A stretch of DNA of 64,000 nucleotides from Yersinia canariae (GCF_009831415.1 NZ_CP043727.1:3906001-3970000); one strand, 5' to 3'; positions 19,485-30,414 are shown, counted from the stretch's first letter. Numbers and translations: made by a program. Notes: generated by a model from the sequence alone, not told the origin.

Positions 19485-20501
19485 TTAACAGATTCTCGGC
19501 AAAGGCTCATCGAGCGGCAAATCCAGTCTGCGCGAAACGCCAAATGCGCCACATAAACGCACTTGTTTATTCTCAGTTACCTGCCCGATAACGGCTGCAT
19601 CCTGGCCGAGTGGGTGGCGATGTAACTCAGCCAAAACCGCATCTTGCGCTTCGGGGGAGACGACCAGCACCAATTTGCCTTCATTGGCAAAGTTGAGTGC
19701 ATCCAGCCCCAGCAATTCGCAAATTCCGCGTACCGCCGGCTTCAGTGGTAAATCCGCTTCGTTGATTTCCATGCCACAACCACTCGCGGCGGCGAATTCG
19801 TGCAAAATTGCAGTAACCCCGCCACGGGTGGCATCACGCAGTGCTCGCACACCGGTAATATGGCGCAAAGGTGCAATCAACGGTGCCAACAGTGCGCAAT
19901 CACTGACTAGCTCCGCCTCCAGCCCCAAGCCTTCGCGCAGATTCAAAATAGTCGCGCCGTGATCACCCAAGGTGCCACTGACAACTATCCGATCGCCCGC
20001 GCGGATCATTGTGGTTCCCCACTGAATATCCGAGGGGATTACCCCAATACCAGTGGTATTAATAAAGATCTTATCAGCCGCACCGCGCTGAACCACTTTG
20101 GTATCTCCCGTGACTATCTGAATCCCCGCCTGTTGGGCAGTGGCCGCCATTGATTGTACAATGCGTTCTAAATCAGCCATTGGCAGGCCTTCTTCCAGAA
20201 TAAAACCGCAAGAAAGATAACGCGGAGTTGCACCACTGACCGCCACATCATTAGCGGTGCCGCACACCGCCAACTTGCCAATATCACCACCGGGAAAGAA
20301 AATCGGATCAATCACATAACTGTCGGTCGATACCGCCAGTCGATCCCCTTGGGTCACCAGATCAGCCAGCGCAATACGCGCCTGATCTTCGCGTTCATTC
20401 AGTGCCGGGTTAGAAAATGCCGCCAAAAATAGCGATTCAATCAAACTCTGCATTGCCCGCCCACCGCTACCGTGAGCCAGGGTAATTTCTTTTTTATTCA
20501 T
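19485..20501 (-). CDS. hypE: Hydrogenase maturation protein HypE
   Basis: HypE (338 residues) dehydrates the thiocarbamate on its C-terminal cysteine to thiocyanate, the source of CN- ligands. The start is set at 20501 (MNKKEITLAHGSGG), matching the family; the longer frame would run into hypD. The PurM-like fold shows GDRLAVSTDSYVIDP, GGDIGKLAVCGTANDVAVSG and VTGDTKVV. It ends in LPRIC, the essential terminal Cys. It lies 32 bp after hypD and acts with HypF and the HypC-HypD complex in the cytosol. Confidence 0.96.
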   Translation of the reverse strand: MNKKEITLAHGSGGRAMQSLIESLFLAAFSNPALNEREDQARIALADLVTQGDRLAVSTDSYVIDPIFFPGGDIGKLAVCGTANDVAVSGATPRYLSCGFILEEGLPMADLERIVQSMAATAQQAGIQIVTGDTKVVQRGAADKIFINTTGIGVIPSDIQWGTTMIRAGDRIVVSGTLGDHGATILNLREGLGLEAELVSDCALLAPLIAPLRHITGVRALRDATRGGVTAILHEFAAASGCGMEINEADLPLKPAVRGICELLGLDALNFANEGKLVLVVSPEAQDAVLAELHRHPLGQDAAVIGQVTENKQVRLCGAFGVSRRLDLPLDEPLPRIC

Positions 20502-20533
20502 TAGGTTGTGGCCTGATTTGTTGATTCTGATTG

Positions 20534-21637
20534 CTATCGATACTGATAATAAGCGGCGCAAGCCCCTTCAGTGGAAACCATCAGCGCCCCGAATGCATTA
20601 TCAGGCGTGCACTCGCAACCAAACAATGGGCATTGATCTGGCTTACAGCGCCCAGTCAACACATCACCGCAACGGGAGCGCGGATCATCGGCCACTCTTT
20701 GTTGCTGTGGATTGAAACGCCGCTCAGCATCAAAAGCCTGATAAGCCGCACTGAGTTGCACTCCGGAATCGGCTATCTCGCCCAATCCACGCCATTCACT
20801 GCTGGTTTTCGCCATAAACACCTCGGCCAGCGCTTGTTGTGCTAGCAGATTGCCACTGTCCGGCACGATACGACGATATTGATTTTCCACACGACAACAC
20901 CCGCTGACCATCTGCTCTAGCAGCATGACCAGCCCCTGCAAAATATCCAGCGGTTCAAACCCCGTGACCACCAGCGGCTTATTGAATTGGCTGCAAATAA
21001 AGTCATAAGGTGTGGTGCCGATCACCATGCTGACATGGCCGGGCGCGAGGAAACCGTCGATTCGCACATCAGGTTGTTGCAGTAAGCTGCGCAGAGTCGG
21101 GATGATGGTAATGTGCTGGCAGAACACGGTGAAATTGGTCAACCCAAGCCGTTTGGCTTGTTGCAGTGTTAAAGCTGTGGCTGGCATGGTGGTTTCAAAA
21201 CCAAGGCCGAAAAACACCACTTCTTTGTCAGGGTTGCGCTGCGCAAGTGTCAGGGCATCCAACGGCGAGTAAACCACCCGAATATCCGCCCCGCGCCGCT
21301 TGGCATCCAGCATCGAGCCATTGCGCCCCGGCACCCGCATGGCGTCACCATAAGTGCAGAAAATCACCTGTGGATGGGCGGCAATTTCCAGGCAACTGTC
21401 AATGCGGCCCATCGGCAATACACACACCGGGCAACCTGGCCCATGGACAAACTCCAGGCCATCCGGCAGCAGTTGATCCAGACCAAATTTGAAGATCGCA
21501 TGGGTATGTCCGCCGCAGACTTCCATGATCTGCAACGGCAAGCGCTGTTGATCCGCCAACTGCGGAAGTAAGTTTTCGATCCGGCTCAGTAAGGCGGTGA
21601 CTAATGCAGGATCTCGGAACTCATCGACGTAGCGCAT
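20534..21637 (-). CDS. hypD: Hydrogenase maturation scaffold HypD
   Basis: HypD (367 residues) is the iron-sulfur scaffold on which the Fe(CN)2CO unit is built with HypC. The conserved cysteine motifs are visible: [33 protein letters not shown] and the C-terminal [21 protein letters not shown] cluster ligands. Start at 21637 ([10 protein letters not shown]) follows the E. coli protein and overlaps the end of hypC by 17 bp, typical translational coupling. Confidence 0.96.
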   Translation of the reverse strand: MRYVDEFRDPALVTALLSRIENLLPQLADQQRLPLQIMEVCGGHTHAIFKFGLDQLLPDGLEFVHGPGCPVCVLPMGRIDSCLEIAAHPQVIFCTYGDAMRVPGRNGSMLDAKRRGADIRVVYSPLDALTLAQRNPDKEVVFFGLGFETTMPATALTLQQAKRLGLTNFTVFCQHITIIPTLRSLLQQPDVRIDGFLAPGHVSMVIGTTPYDFICSQFNKPLVVTGFEPLDILQGLVMLLEQMVSGCCRVENQYRRIVPDSGNLLAQQALAEVFMAKTSSEWRGLGEIADSGVQLSAAYQAFDAERRFNPQQQRVADDPRSRCGDVLTGRCKPDQCPLFGCECTPDNAFGALMVSTEGACAAYYQYR

Positions 21638-21908
21638 CATTGGCCTCGCTGGCGACATCATCCAAATCCAGCCCAACCGCCTGCATATGCGCTAATGCAG
21701 CCAAAGTTTGCTGGGCTTCCTCTTCATCAAGTAAGCTCATGGCAAACCCGACATGCACCAATACCCACTGGCCCAGTAGGTCCGCCGGTGACTCGTCGCA
21801 CACCAACGCGATATTGATTTCGCGTTTTACGCCACTGACTTCCACCCATGCCAGTTGGTGGATATCTTCACCCACGGCCACAATTTTGCCGGGTACGCCT
21901 AAGCACAT
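21621..21908 (-). CDS. hypC: HypC/HybG-type hydrogenase chaperone
   Basis: A 95-residue chaperone that begins [10 protein letters not shown]; the Cys at position 2 binds iron and the hydrogenase large-subunit precursor. The start at 21908 overlaps the hypB stop by 10 bp; the longer upstream frame is antisense-free but only reads through hypB. It shuttles the Fe(CN)2CO group from HypD to pre-HybC. Since hydrogenase 2 is the only hydrogenase here, this protein plays the role that HybG has in E. coli. Confidence 0.95.
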   Translation of the reverse strand: MCLGVPGKIVAVGEDIHQLAWVEVSGVKREINIALVCDESPADLLGQWVLVHVGFAMSLLDEEEAQQTLAALAHMQAVGLDLDDVASEANDALRR

Positions 21909-22966
21909 CGCTGCGCCTCCAGCCATTCCAACCACATATCCATCCCCTCGCCACTGCTGGCCGACAGAGCAATCACCTGAATATCCGGATTCACCTGACG
22001 GGCATAAGCAATACACTGCTCGATATCAAAATCCAGATACGGTAACAGGTCAATTTTATTGATAATCATTAGGGTGGAGGCGGCAAACATATGTGGATAT
22101 TTCAGCGGCTTATCTTCGCCCTCTGTCACTGAAAGCACCGCCACTTTATGCCGTTCACCGAGATCAAAGCTGGCCGGACACACCAAATTCCCAACGTTTT
22201 CAATAAACAGTAGGCTGTCATCAGCCAGATTCAAACGGTGTGCCGCATCATGCACCATCTGCGCATCCAGATGGCAGCCTTTGCCGGTATTCACCTGAAT
22301 CGCTGGCACGCCAGTGGCGCGAATGCGTTCGGCATCATGTGTCGTTTGCTGATCGCCTTCAATTACCGCGCAAGGCACTTGCCCGGCCAGTAACTGTAAG
22401 GTGGTGGTCAACAATGTGGTCTTACCCGAGCCGGGGCTGGAAACTAAATTCAGCGCCAGAATATGTTGCTCGACAAAATGCTCACGGTTATGGCTGGCTA
22501 AATGGTTATTTTTACTCAATACATCTTGCTCAATTTGCAGCAAGCGGCGCTGCCCCATGCCCGGCGCATGGCTACCGGCTTCACCCTGCCCATAATGCAG
22601 CCCCAGCTTGTCAGCATGAACTTGCGGGGTGAACGGCTCTATTGCGGGGTCATCAGTGTCGTCAGGTTCAGCGGCAGCCATCGGCTCTGGCGCTTTACCA
22701 TGATAGTGATGATGGACATCACCTTGGTGGTAATAATAGTGGTGATGAACAATGACCGGCTGCGTGCCTTTGGCAACATATTTGTGCTGATGTTTATGCT
22801 GAATTTTTTGCGTTGGGGCATCGCTTTCATGATGAAAGTCATGGTGATGATCGTGGTGGTGGCCGTCATCATGATGATGGTGGTGGTCGTGGTGATCATC
22901 ATGATGATGATTGTCGTCGCCCTCGATCTTTTTCTCGCCGCTGGCACAACCACAAGTCGTACACAT
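21899..22966 (-). CDS. hypB: Nickel-inserting GTPase HypB with His-rich N-terminus
   Basis: HypB (355 residues) delivers nickel to the hydrogenase large subunit using GTP. It starts MCTTCGC, the high-affinity nickel site, followed by a long histidine/aspartate stretch (about residues 16-60, many HHHD repeats) and another HHHYYYH segment near 77. The G domain has [11 protein letters not shown] (P-loop), IEGDQQT, and [10 protein letters not shown]. The His-rich region suggests nickel storage as well as insertion; E. coli HypB has a much shorter one. It works with HypA, encoded 20 bp upstream. Confidence 0.96.
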   Translation of the reverse strand: MCTTCGCASGEKKIEGDDNHHHDDHHDHHHHHDDGHHHDHHHDFHHESDAPTQKIQHKHQHKYVAKGTQPVIVHHHYYYHQGDVHHHYHGKAPEPMAAAEPDDTDDPAIEPFTPQVHADKLGLHYGQGEAGSHAPGMGQRRLLQIEQDVLSKNNHLASHNREHFVEQHILALNLVSSPGSGKTTLLTTTLQLLAGQVPCAVIEGDQQTTHDAERIRATGVPAIQVNTGKGCHLDAQMVHDAAHRLNLADDSLLFIENVGNLVCPASFDLGERHKVAVLSVTEGEDKPLKYPHMFAASTLMIINKIDLLPYLDFDIEQCIAYARQVNPDIQVIALSASSGEGMDMWLEWLEAQRCA

Positions 22967-22986
22967 AGGAATTCACTCCTTCAGGA

Positions 22987-23328
22987 TTATTCCACTTCTA
23001 TCTGTTTTACCTGCAAATTGCTGCCACTCTCCACCTGCAGAGCATGGCTGCCGCAATGCGGGCACCCGGCATCATGCCGTTCAATCTGTACACTGGTGCT
23101 GCACTCCCAACACCAGGCAACCGCAGGCAAGTAGCTAAGATGCAATTGGCAATCGGCGGCCAGTGTCTGGCGGCTAGCGGCATCAAAGCTGAAGCGCAAG
23201 GCGCTTTCCTCAATACAAGAAAGCGCGCCAATTTCCAGCCAGACTGCGGTTATTCGTTTGGCACCGTGCATCTGCGCCTGTTTCTCAATAAGCTCCAGTG
23301 TGCTGAGACACAAACTGATTTCATGCAT
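22987..23328 (-). CDS. hypA: Nickel chaperone HypA/HybF
   Basis: A 113-residue nickel metallochaperone. It begins MHEISL, where the N-terminus, His2 and Glu3 region bind nickel, and has a zinc ribbon CWEC...CPHC (about residues 73-93). It acts with HypB to insert nickel into pre-HybC. Its start overlaps the end of hybE by 8 bp, showing that hyb and hyp genes are one operon. Confidence 0.95.
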   Translation of the reverse strand: MHEISLCLSTLELIEKQAQMHGAKRITAVWLEIGALSCIEESALRFSFDAASRQTLAADCQLHLSYLPAVAWCWECSTSVQIERHDAGCPHCGSHALQVESGSNLQVKQIEVE

Positions 23329-23818
23329 GCTGATTCTTTACTTGGCTGACTTTATTAAACAAAGCACGCCGCCGAGGATTAGCCGGCGCATCGGCATCTA
23401 CGACTGGCAGTGAAAGCGCCATACGCGCACTTTGCTCCGCCAGTTGCAGCGCCCGCTCGGTACTGAGCGAGGTTTCCAGTGGCGACATTAATGAACGGCT
23501 TAAATACTGACCACAGCCCGCAACTTCGCTGACGGTAAAGCCAATCGTGCCGCAGGGTAATGCCAGCATCAGGCGCTCACCAACGGCACGACGTTGCCAA
23601 CTTTGCTGCGGCCCTGGCAATACCACTAAACTCAGCATCCACGGCGTCAATAGCGCGCCAACCCACTGCTGCTCAAATAACTGAAATCCGCAGGCGCGCA
23701 GGGGAATGTGGTCACGATAAAATGGCAAGCCGCACATCTCATCGGCGGCTATCTGGCCGAATACCTGTTCCAGCAATGCTGCTGGATTTTGTTCATGACC
23801 CGCAATGACATCAGACAT
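23321..23818 (-). CDS. hybE: Hydrogenase-2 chaperone HybE
   Basis: A 165-residue cytosolic chaperone that in E. coli escorts the HybO/HybC subunits and helps keep the Tat export timed with maturation. It includes CGLPFYRDHIPLRACGFQLF and the rubredoxin-free HupJ/HybE-type core with LVVLPGPQQ and LPCGTIGFTV. The start chosen at 23818 (MSDVIAGHEQNP) overlaps hybD by 8 bp; upstream codons of the longer frame read through hybD. Confidence 0.92.
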   Translation of the reverse strand: MSDVIAGHEQNPAALLEQVFGQIAADEMCGLPFYRDHIPLRACGFQLFEQQWVGALLTPWMLSLVVLPGPQQSWQRRAVGERLMLALPCGTIGFTVSEVAGCGQYLSRSLMSPLETSLSTERALQLAEQSARMALSLPVVDADAPANPRRRALFNKVSQVKNQHA

Positions 23819-24302
23819 GACTTTCTTCTCGCGCCTTGAGGGTAATCCCGCTGGTGTGTAATGCCGCCAGAATCTGTTCCAATGCCGGTTCAATGGCGCG
23901 CGTGACTGTTGGCGTCAGGCCGATATTCGGAGCCAATGACTCCGGCACCACCCCCACCAGGGTTAACTGGCGCGGGAACTCGTCGGTCAGTTGCAATGCC
24001 ATCAGCACATCACATAGCCCCAACTGATGCGGCGACACTTTGCGGCTAAACATCGCCGGGATTTCTTTATCCCGTAACACCGCCACACTGCCCGGCGGCT
24101 GCCCAGTCAGCACTGCATCAGCCACAATCAAATGCTCGCGATTGGCCATGGCTTCCATCAGTTCCAGACCCGCAGTCCCGCCATCCAGTACTTCAACGCC
24201 CGGCGGGATATGAAAGCGCTGTTCCAGCGCTTCAACAATGCGGACTCCGACAGCTTCATCACTGAGTAATAAATTACCTATACCTAATACCAAAATCCCC
24301 AT
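23811..24302 (-). CDS. hybD: Hydrogenase-2 maturation endopeptidase HybD
   Basis: A 163-residue protease that removes the C-terminal tail of HybC after nickel insertion. It has the nickel-sensing residues of the family: Glu in GNLLLSDEAVGVR, Asp in ADAVLTG and His in KVSPHQLGL. The ATG start at 24302 shares one base with the hybC stop (TGATG), so translation is coupled; a GTG three bases upstream is the alternative. Confidence 0.95.
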   Translation of the reverse strand: MGILVLGIGNLLLSDEAVGVRIVEALEQRFHIPPGVEVLDGGTAGLELMEAMANREHLIVADAVLTGQPPGSVAVLRDKEIPAMFSRKVSPHQLGLCDVLMALQLTDEFPRQLTLVGVVPESLAPNIGLTPTVTRAIEPALEQILAALHTSGITLKAREESHV

Positions 24303-25996
24303 CACAGCACCTTGACTTTGGTCACTTCGTTGCCCGTTGTGTCAACAATATGTACCGCACAAGACATACACGGGTCGAATGAGTGAATGGTCCGCACCAC
24401 CTCCAGTGGTTTGGCAGGATCAGCAACCGGTGTGCCCACCAGTGCTTGCTCGTAAGGCCCCGGCTCATCGTTATAATTACGCGGCCCGGCGTTCCAGGTT
24501 GATGGCACTACCGCCTGATAGTTCGCGATTTTGCCATCCTTGATAACCACCCAGTGTGACAACATGCCGCGCGGCGCTTCTTCAAAGCCCACACCACGGA
24601 TTTCGCCCGTCAAAGGGATATCGGGTTTAATAAAGGTTTCGACATCACCGGTGCCGATATTGGTCACCAACGCCGTCCATTGCTGGGCCAGAGTTTCATG
24701 CAGCACACAGCAATGCACCGCACGGCCAATAATGCGGCCCAGAGTTGATGGCAACTGTTCGGCGGTAATGGCCTGCCCGCTCAGTTTTTGGTAAGCCGCG
24801 CCAATATCACTAAAATGCTGTTTAGTCGGTGCGTGTCCGGCGGCCAAGCCGCACATTAGCCATGCCAGCGGCCCCACTTCTACCGTCTTGCCGTAGAAAG
24901 TCGGCGCTTTTACCCACGAATATTTGCCATCTTCCTGCCAGCCGGTGTAATTCGGGTTGGTTTTCCCCTCCCACGGGGCCAGCGGTTCGTCGTCCTGATA
25001 CCAAGCATGTTTGCCGCTCTCGGCAATGCCTTTAATCAAATACGGATCGTTGTGATTGGCAATCGGGCGGAAAGTACCGTTTTCCAGATAACCGCCCGGC
25101 AACAGGAAGGTTTCCCCTTTGCGATCGGTTGGCAGTTCCGGCACGCTAAGGTAGTAATCCGCCCCTTTGCCCAGATTAAGCCAGCCCGGGTAGTGGGCAG
25201 CTATCACCGCGGTATCCACTTTATAAACCTGCTCAATAAAGCTGCCCAGCCGGTCAATAAAGGATTTCACCAACATCAAGCGCTCCAGATTGAGCACACT
25301 TGGCATATCCAGATTGATTGGGTTGGCAACGCCGCCCACGGCCAGATTCTGAATATGTGGCGTTTTGCCGCCGAGCACCGCCACAATCCGGTTGGCGTCG
25401 CGCTGGCACTCCAGTGCTTGCAGATAATGCGCCACAGCAATCAAATTGACCTCTGGCGGCAATGCCATCGCCGGATGGCCCCAGTAGCCGTTAGCAAAAA
25501 TACCCAACTGCCCGCTGGCGACTAAGTCTTTGATTTTCTGCTGTACACGGGTAAATTCTTCCGCGCTGTTCAACGGCCAACTGGACAATCCACTCAGCAT
25601 CGCCGCCGCCTTTTGCGGTGAAGCTTGCAGTGCGGAGGTGACATCAACCCAATCCAGCGCCGACAGTTGATAGAAATGGACAATATGGTCATGAATGCTG
25701 TGCGCGGCCAGGATCAAGTTGCGGATATGCTGAGCATTGACCGGCACTTCCATCCCTAATGCATTCTCCACCGCGCGCACCGAGGCAATGGCATGGATAG
25801 TGGTACACACGCCACAAATGCGCTGCACAATCATCCAGGCATCGCGCGGGTCATTGCCTTGTAAAATTTCTTCCATGCCACGCCACATGGTGCCGGAGGA
25901 CCAGGCTTTAATAACCTTGCCGTCCTCAATTTCGCAGTCGATCCTCAGGTGCCCTTCAATTCGGGTGACGGGATCAATGGTGATGCGTTGGCTCAT
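24302..25996 (-). CDS. hybC: Hydrogenase-2 large subunit HybC
   Basis: The 564-residue [NiFe] catalytic subunit. The nickel-binding motifs are complete: RICGVC near the N-terminus and DPCMSCAVH at the C-terminus. The cleavable tail IVDTTGNEVTKVKVL after the His is the HybD target. It oxidises periplasmic H2 for anaerobic respiration, is exported with HybO by the Tat system, and passes electrons via HybA and HybB to quinone. It overlaps the end of hybB by 23 bp. Confidence 0.97.
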   Translation of the reverse strand: MSQRITIDPVTRIEGHLRIDCEIEDGKVIKAWSSGTMWRGMEEILQGNDPRDAWMIVQRICGVCTTIHAIASVRAVENALGMEVPVNAQHIRNLILAAHSIHDHIVHFYQLSALDWVDVTSALQASPQKAAAMLSGLSSWPLNSAEEFTRVQQKIKDLVASGQLGIFANGYWGHPAMALPPEVNLIAVAHYLQALECQRDANRIVAVLGGKTPHIQNLAVGGVANPINLDMPSVLNLERLMLVKSFIDRLGSFIEQVYKVDTAVIAAHYPGWLNLGKGADYYLSVPELPTDRKGETFLLPGGYLENGTFRPIANHNDPYLIKGIAESGKHAWYQDDEPLAPWEGKTNPNYTGWQEDGKYSWVKAPTFYGKTVEVGPLAWLMCGLAAGHAPTKQHFSDIGAAYQKLSGQAITAEQLPSTLGRIIGRAVHCCVLHETLAQQWTALVTNIGTGDVETFIKPDIPLTGEIRGVGFEEAPRGMLSHWVVIKDGKIANYQAVVPSTWNAGPRNYNDEPGPYEQALVGTPVADPAKPLEVVRTIHSFDPCMSCAVHIVDTTGNEVTKVKVL

Positions 25997-27173
25997 GCTT
26001 TACCTCTGTCTGATTATTCTTATGTAACTGTCCGTGAGCAGGAAGCACCGGCAACAGTCGAATCAATAAAATGTAGGCGCAGACCTCAATGGCGACGAAG
26101 CCGATGGAGATCAAGATTTCACTGGTGGTGGGGAAGTAGTTGTAGCCGCCGCCGGGGTTAAAGGCCAAGAGTGAGTAATTAAGCCGCCATAGCGCTGCGC
26201 CGCCAATCATGCAGAGCGCACCAATAAACAGTAAGCGGCTATCTTCTCTTGCCCGCCGAATACGGAAGATCAGCAGCGGCAAGGCCATCAGGATGATTTC
26301 AGCCCAGAAAGCAATGGCATAGCGGTCAAAGTGCCACAGATATTCCGTCTTATGGCGCACGATAACTTCACCGAGACGCAGCATGATAAACAGCAGTAAA
26401 AAGATGTCGATGATGGTGGTCAATCGCGTGAACAGCGGCGCTTCATCAGCCCCCCGCCCTCGCAATCCCGCCTGCACCAAAGAGCCTTCGAAAATAACAA
26501 TCGAGAAGCCCAAAATGGCGGCCGTCAGCAAGGAAAACAGCGGTAACATTTCATAGCTTTGCCACAGCGGATGAATTTTAGCCCCCGCCGCAATCATCAA
26601 CGATCCCATTGAAGACTGATGCATGGTCGGCAGCAGCGCACCGAGCGCGATAACAAAAAACATCACTTTGTTCAGCCGCTTAAGCGAGACTTTCCATCCC
26701 AACCGTTCAAACAGCGCTGGGGCAAACTCCACTGCCATCACCCCGATATAAATGGTCATACAGACGGCGGTTTCGAATAGCACCGAATTGACGTTGAAAT
26801 GCCCGGGGATAAAGAAGTAAGGCAAGTTCCAGTAACGGCCCACGTCGATGGTGATGGAAAGCCCACCGAGCGCGTAGCCGAACAAACTGGCGAGCAGTGC
26901 CGGGCGCACCAGCGGGTGATATTCCCCTCGGTTGAACACGTAAACGGCCCAAGCCAATGCCCAGCCGCCGCACGCCAAACCGGTACCGACCAGTAAGTCG
27001 AAAGCAATCCAGATCCCCCACGGGAAGCCGCCGTTCAAGTCACTGACCGACCCCAACCCAAGCACCAAACGTTTGACAATCAACAGCGCGCAAAGCACCA
27101 CAAAAGGCGCTAACAGCATCACCGGCCAACTGACCAGCCGCCCACCCAATGGGCTGGATTTATGCATCGTCAT
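25974..27173 (-). CDS. hybB: Hydrogenase-2 membrane subunit HybB (NrfD-like)
   Basis: A 399-residue integral membrane protein with about ten TM helices of the NrfD/PsrC family, linking the hydrogenase to the quinone pool. Characteristic segments are [23 protein letters not shown] and [17 protein letters not shown]. The start is taken at 27173, where AAGGA lies 8 nt upstream, though 27167 is possible; both overlap hybA. The C-terminus is His-rich (EPTHHH). Confidence 0.95.
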   Translation of the reverse strand: MTMHKSSPLGGRLVSWPVMLLAPFVVLCALLIVKRLVLGLGSVSDLNGGFPWGIWIAFDLLVGTGLACGGWALAWAVYVFNRGEYHPLVRPALLASLFGYALGGLSITIDVGRYWNLPYFFIPGHFNVNSVLFETAVCMTIYIGVMAVEFAPALFERLGWKVSLKRLNKVMFFVIALGALLPTMHQSSMGSLMIAAGAKIHPLWQSYEMLPLFSLLTAAILGFSIVIFEGSLVQAGLRGRGADEAPLFTRLTTIIDIFLLLFIMLRLGEVIVRHKTEYLWHFDRYAIAFWAEIILMALPLLIFRIRRAREDSRLLFIGALCMIGGAALWRLNYSLLAFNPGGGYNYFPTTSEILISIGFVAIEVCAYILLIRLLPVLPAHGQLHKNNQTEVKHEPTHHH

Positions 27174-28188
27174 CTGGACCGTCCTTTTTATCATGCTTGT
27201 CAGCATCACTGTCTTTGCGCTCATCGCGAGTGTTGCGATGCACCAAGGCGGTAACACCGGCCAAGACCGCCAGTGGCAGGATCATGCCTTTGTACAAGGT
27301 GTGCTGGACATGCTCGGAGCGCGCACCAGTCGCCAGGTCTGCCAACGGTGGCAAATCGAGTTTCTCGGCGGGAATTCCTGTCAATACCAATACCTGTGTA
27401 CCACCGCCCTCTTTCTCACCATAAACATGCGGGTCATAATGAGGAATCGTGTGCTCGTAAGTGTCATTGGCGCTGAGTGTTTGGCGCGGAAAACGGTAAT
27501 TCTCGCCCGGTTTGAGAGTCAGCCGATGTTGTGCTTCTGACAGCAACTCCTCGCGGGTGCCGAATATCACCGCACCGGTCGGACACACCTCGACACAGCC
27601 GGGCAAGCCGCCTTTATCAAGCCGCTCGACTCCTTTCTGATTACACAATTCACATTTATGAATCTTGCCAAAGGGGTTGTGATAATCGTATTTCGGCACA
27701 TTGAACGGGCATCCGACCATGCAGTAGCGGCAACCGGTGCAGACGTCGGGATCATAGTGAACAATGCCGGTTTTAGCGTCTTTGCGCAGCGCGCTGACCG
27801 GGCAGACGGAAACGCAATTGGGATCAACGCAATGCATACATTGCTTTTTGATATAGGCGTAGCCGTCTTCCAATTGATCTTTATGAATACCCGCGCCGCT
27901 GGTCCATACCTGAATAATATTGTTGGTATAGGGGCTGAGTTTGTCATTGTCTGACCAAAGAGCTTCGCCACTGGCATAGCTTTTACCGTGATCAAATAAT
28001 TCACTGTGATTGACCTGCTGGCATTTGCTCACACACGCCTGACAGCCGACACATAATGTGGAGTCATACAACATGCCCAGCGAGCCGGGGATCGGTGGCC
28101 GATTTTGCACCTCAGCTTGAGTGCTGGGCGAAAGCCCCGCCAACAGTACGCCGCCAGAAGCTAATTTGAAAAAGTGACGTCGGTTCAC
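27160..28188 (-). CDS. hybA: Hydrogenase-2 ferredoxin-like subunit HybA
   Basis: A 342-residue periplasmic iron-sulfur protein with a Tat signal ([18 protein letters not shown]). Four cysteine clusters are visible ([37 protein letters not shown], and CELC...CVEVCP), as in DmsB/HybA proteins. It carries electrons from HybO to HybB. A C-terminal hydrophobic segment ([11 protein letters not shown], about 305-320) probably anchors it. It follows hybO by 2 bp. Confidence 0.95.
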   Translation of the reverse strand: MNRRHFFKLASGGVLLAGLSPSTQAEVQNRPPIPGSLGMLYDSTLCVGCQACVSKCQQVNHSELFDHGKSYASGEALWSDNDKLSPYTNNIIQVWTSGAGIHKDQLEDGYAYIKKQCMHCVDPNCVSVCPVSALRKDAKTGIVHYDPDVCTGCRYCMVGCPFNVPKYDYHNPFGKIHKCELCNQKGVERLDKGGLPGCVEVCPTGAVIFGTREELLSEAQHRLTLKPGENYRFPRQTLSANDTYEHTIPHYDPHVYGEKEGGGTQVLVLTGIPAEKLDLPPLADLATGARSEHVQHTLYKGMILPLAVLAGVTALVHRNTRDERKDSDADKHDKKDGPDDDA

Positions 28189-28190
28189 GG

Positions 28191-29324
28191 CTATTCCTCC
28201 CGCGATGAGTGATCGTCATCTTTGCGGCGCTGCTTTTGTTGCCGCCCCAGTTCACGGACGGTCATCAGGCTGACACCGGCGACCAATCCCACCACGCCGC
28301 CCAATAACGCCGTCGCGGTAGTCGAAATCTCGCCGCCTTCTGGATTATTAATGAGCGGTTTTTCAGCGCGCGGTGTCGGGTTCTCAACATTCGCCAGTTG
28401 GGCGATGCCTTTGGTGAAACCGATGCCTTCTTCATTACAGCCATAGCAAGGGTGCCCGATGCCGACCGGCCAGATGCCGCCGCCGACATCACAGAACTCC
28501 AGTGTCGGGCAGTTGCCATAGGTTTCCGGCCCTTTGCAGCCAAGATGATAAAGGCACCAGCCCTGCCGATGACCTTCATCGCCAAACTGACGGGCAAAAC
28601 GGCCAGCATCAAAGTGTGGCCGGCGCTCGCAGTTTTCATGAATCAAGCGGCCATAGGCAAAGGTCGGCCGGTTTTTGGCGTCCAACGCGGGCGGCCGCCC
28701 GAAGGTAATAATATGGGCCACGGTTGCCAGGAAATTATGCGGATTGGGCGGGCAGCCAGGGATATTTATCACTGTTTTGCCCGGTAGCGCAGCTTGCAAA
28801 CTCACCGCGCCGGTCGGGTTACCGCCCGTTGCGGGCACACCACCCCAAGCTGAACATGAGCCAATGGCTATAATGGCCGCCGCATGCTCTGCTGCTTCAC
28901 GGATATGCTCGACAATAGGTTTGCCGGCCACCATGCAATAAATCCCGCCGTCTTTCAGTGGAATAGACCCGTCCACCACTAACACATATTTCCCTTTGTA
29001 CTGCTCGATAGCCCGGTGTTTATTTTCCTCCGCTTGTTCGCCGAAGGCGGCTGAGAGCACTTCGTGATACTCCATTGAGATAACACTCAATAGCAGATTC
29101 TCGATGGTCGGGTGAGTTGAACGTAACAATGATTCAGTACAGCCGGTGCACTCCTGAGCGCCAATCCAGATAACGGGCGGGCGTTGGGGAGATGTGACTG
29201 TATTGGCAATTTCAGCAGCGGCCTTGCTGCTGAGACCCATGGTGGCAGCCAATGCTGCACAAAGCTTCATAAAATCACGACGGTTAACGCCATGCTGGGA
29301 AAGCATGTTTTTTTCCCCTGTCAT
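28191..29324 (-). CDS. hybO: Hydrogenase-2 small subunit HybO
   Basis: A 377-residue small subunit with a Tat signal containing [18 protein letters not shown]. Iron-sulfur ligands are in [26 protein letters not shown] and HPCYGC. A C-terminal TM helix ([19 protein letters not shown]) anchors the enzyme. The start at 29324 (MTGEKN) agrees with the E. coli protein; the frame is open further upstream, and the ribosome site is weak. First gene of the long hyb-hyp operon, preceded by a perfect FNR box. Confidence 0.95.
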   Translation of the reverse strand: MTGEKNMLSQHGVNRRDFMKLCAALAATMGLSSKAAAEIANTVTSPQRPPVIWIGAQECTGCTESLLRSTHPTIENLLLSVISMEYHEVLSAAFGEQAEENKHRAIEQYKGKYVLVVDGSIPLKDGGIYCMVAGKPIVEHIREAAEHAAAIIAIGSCSAWGGVPATGGNPTGAVSLQAALPGKTVINIPGCPPNPHNFLATVAHIITFGRPPALDAKNRPTFAYGRLIHENCERRPHFDAGRFARQFGDEGHRQGWCLYHLGCKGPETYGNCPTLEFCDVGGGIWPVGIGHPCYGCNEEGIGFTKGIAQLANVENPTPRAEKPLINNPEGGEISTTATALLGGVVGLVAGVSLMTVRELGRQQKQRRKDDDHSSREE

Positions 29325-29425
29325 TATTATTCTATTGTTTACATACCCGAGATTAATAACGGGCATATCCCTATAAAAAGCGTGGTTTTCTGTTAATAGT
29401 TTGTAACTCTGCAACTTTAATTAAG

Positions 29426-29439
29426 TTGATCTTTATCAA
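29426..29439. promoter_or_regulatory. FNR box upstream of hybO
   Basis: TTGATCTTTATCAA is a perfect match to the FNR/Crp-type consensus TTGAT-N4-ATCAA, centred about 108 bp upstream of the hybO start. A TATTAA -10-like hexamer lies at 29393-29398 on the minus strand. This would allow anaerobic induction of the uptake hydrogenase. Confidence 0.75.
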
Positions 29440-30344
29440 TGGAAATTGATTGAATTAGCACGAGGGAAATATCTGTGAACTAAAACCGTTTCAGCAAAAC
29501 ATTTTAATTGCCAGAAAATAGAAAATCTGTCAGGAGGACGTATGGTGAATGCAGATGGAATTCAATATCATTAACTGAGCATAGCCAATTAATGTAATGA
29601 CTTTAATTATATATTACTTACTTTAGTTATTTAAAGGGAAATAAAAATTCTATTTAACTTAATGATGAAATGCAAAATGGGGATGATTAACTCGCTCTGA
29701 TGAATAAAAATTTCTCTCATCCAGCAGTGAAAACTGCCGCACTATAGCCGCTAAAAATAACATCTGGCCTCACTCCCCCCTTGCCAGCACTGGCGCTTGA
29801 TGGGCTACACCCTCGAGGGTAAAAATCCTGTATAAAAAACAGACACAATCGGGTTCTACTTTCGCCACCTATTGACTAAAATTGATTTATTTAACATTTT
29901 ACTCAACTCTTCCTGCCGCCAAAATCTGTTAACAATTAGCCCTTACTTCATCGTTTTATAAAAAATAAAACCGAGAAAAGGCGATAATATAAATCACCCA
30001 ACGTGACTAATAATTAATTTAATCAACATCATTAATATGAAATGTTAAATCCGGCAAACAATGGGATTTTTATCAATTTCATTCAAATTGAGGATTTAAA
30101 CACCCTCATTTACTATTTCTGATGATAAATCTTAATGTTACAAAACGGATCGCCCGAGGTACGCAACAGATAATCCCCATCCAACACATAACTATTTATA
30201 GGTATTTTGGGTCAAAAATTGCACTTAAAGCAGGGTTAAGCACCCCGCCCCCACCTCAATTTTACTTTTGCCAGCACGCCTACAGCGCAAAGAATAGCCG
30301 TATGAATTAGGTAATTGTATATTTTGTATATAAATCAAGTTATT
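29440..30344. other. Long intergenic region between hybO and slyB-like gene
   Basis: About 900 bp of AT-rich DNA. A small plus-strand frame (30122-30310) has no ribosome site and no recognisable features. A perfect palindrome ACCCTCGAGGGT lies at 29809-29820. I see no RNA gene by eye. The hyb promoter occupies the left end. Confidence 0.4.
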
Positions 30345-30375
30345 GGTAAATAAGTCGTGCTATGATTTATTTACC
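30345..30375. repeat. Inverted repeat upstream of slyB-like gene
   Basis: GGTAAATAA and TTATTTACC form a perfect 9-bp inverted repeat with a 13-bp spacer, 40 bp upstream of the lipoprotein start. A second ACCGGT element follows at once. Position suggests an operator near the promoter; the binding protein is unknown. Confidence 0.5.
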
Positions 30376-30414
30376 GGTCAATCTTTAACCGGTTATGCGC
30401 TAAAAGGGGTCTCT

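Noticed and set aside
22502..23134. Long antisense frame opposite hypB and hypA (about 210 residues).
   Set aside because: It is the mirror of the His codon runs in hypB (poly-Met/Val/Ile), has no ribosome site, and hypA/hypB are certain.
30122..30310. 62-residue frame in the hybO-slyB gap.
   Set aside because: No ribosome site, composition like random AT-rich DNA, nothing recognisable.
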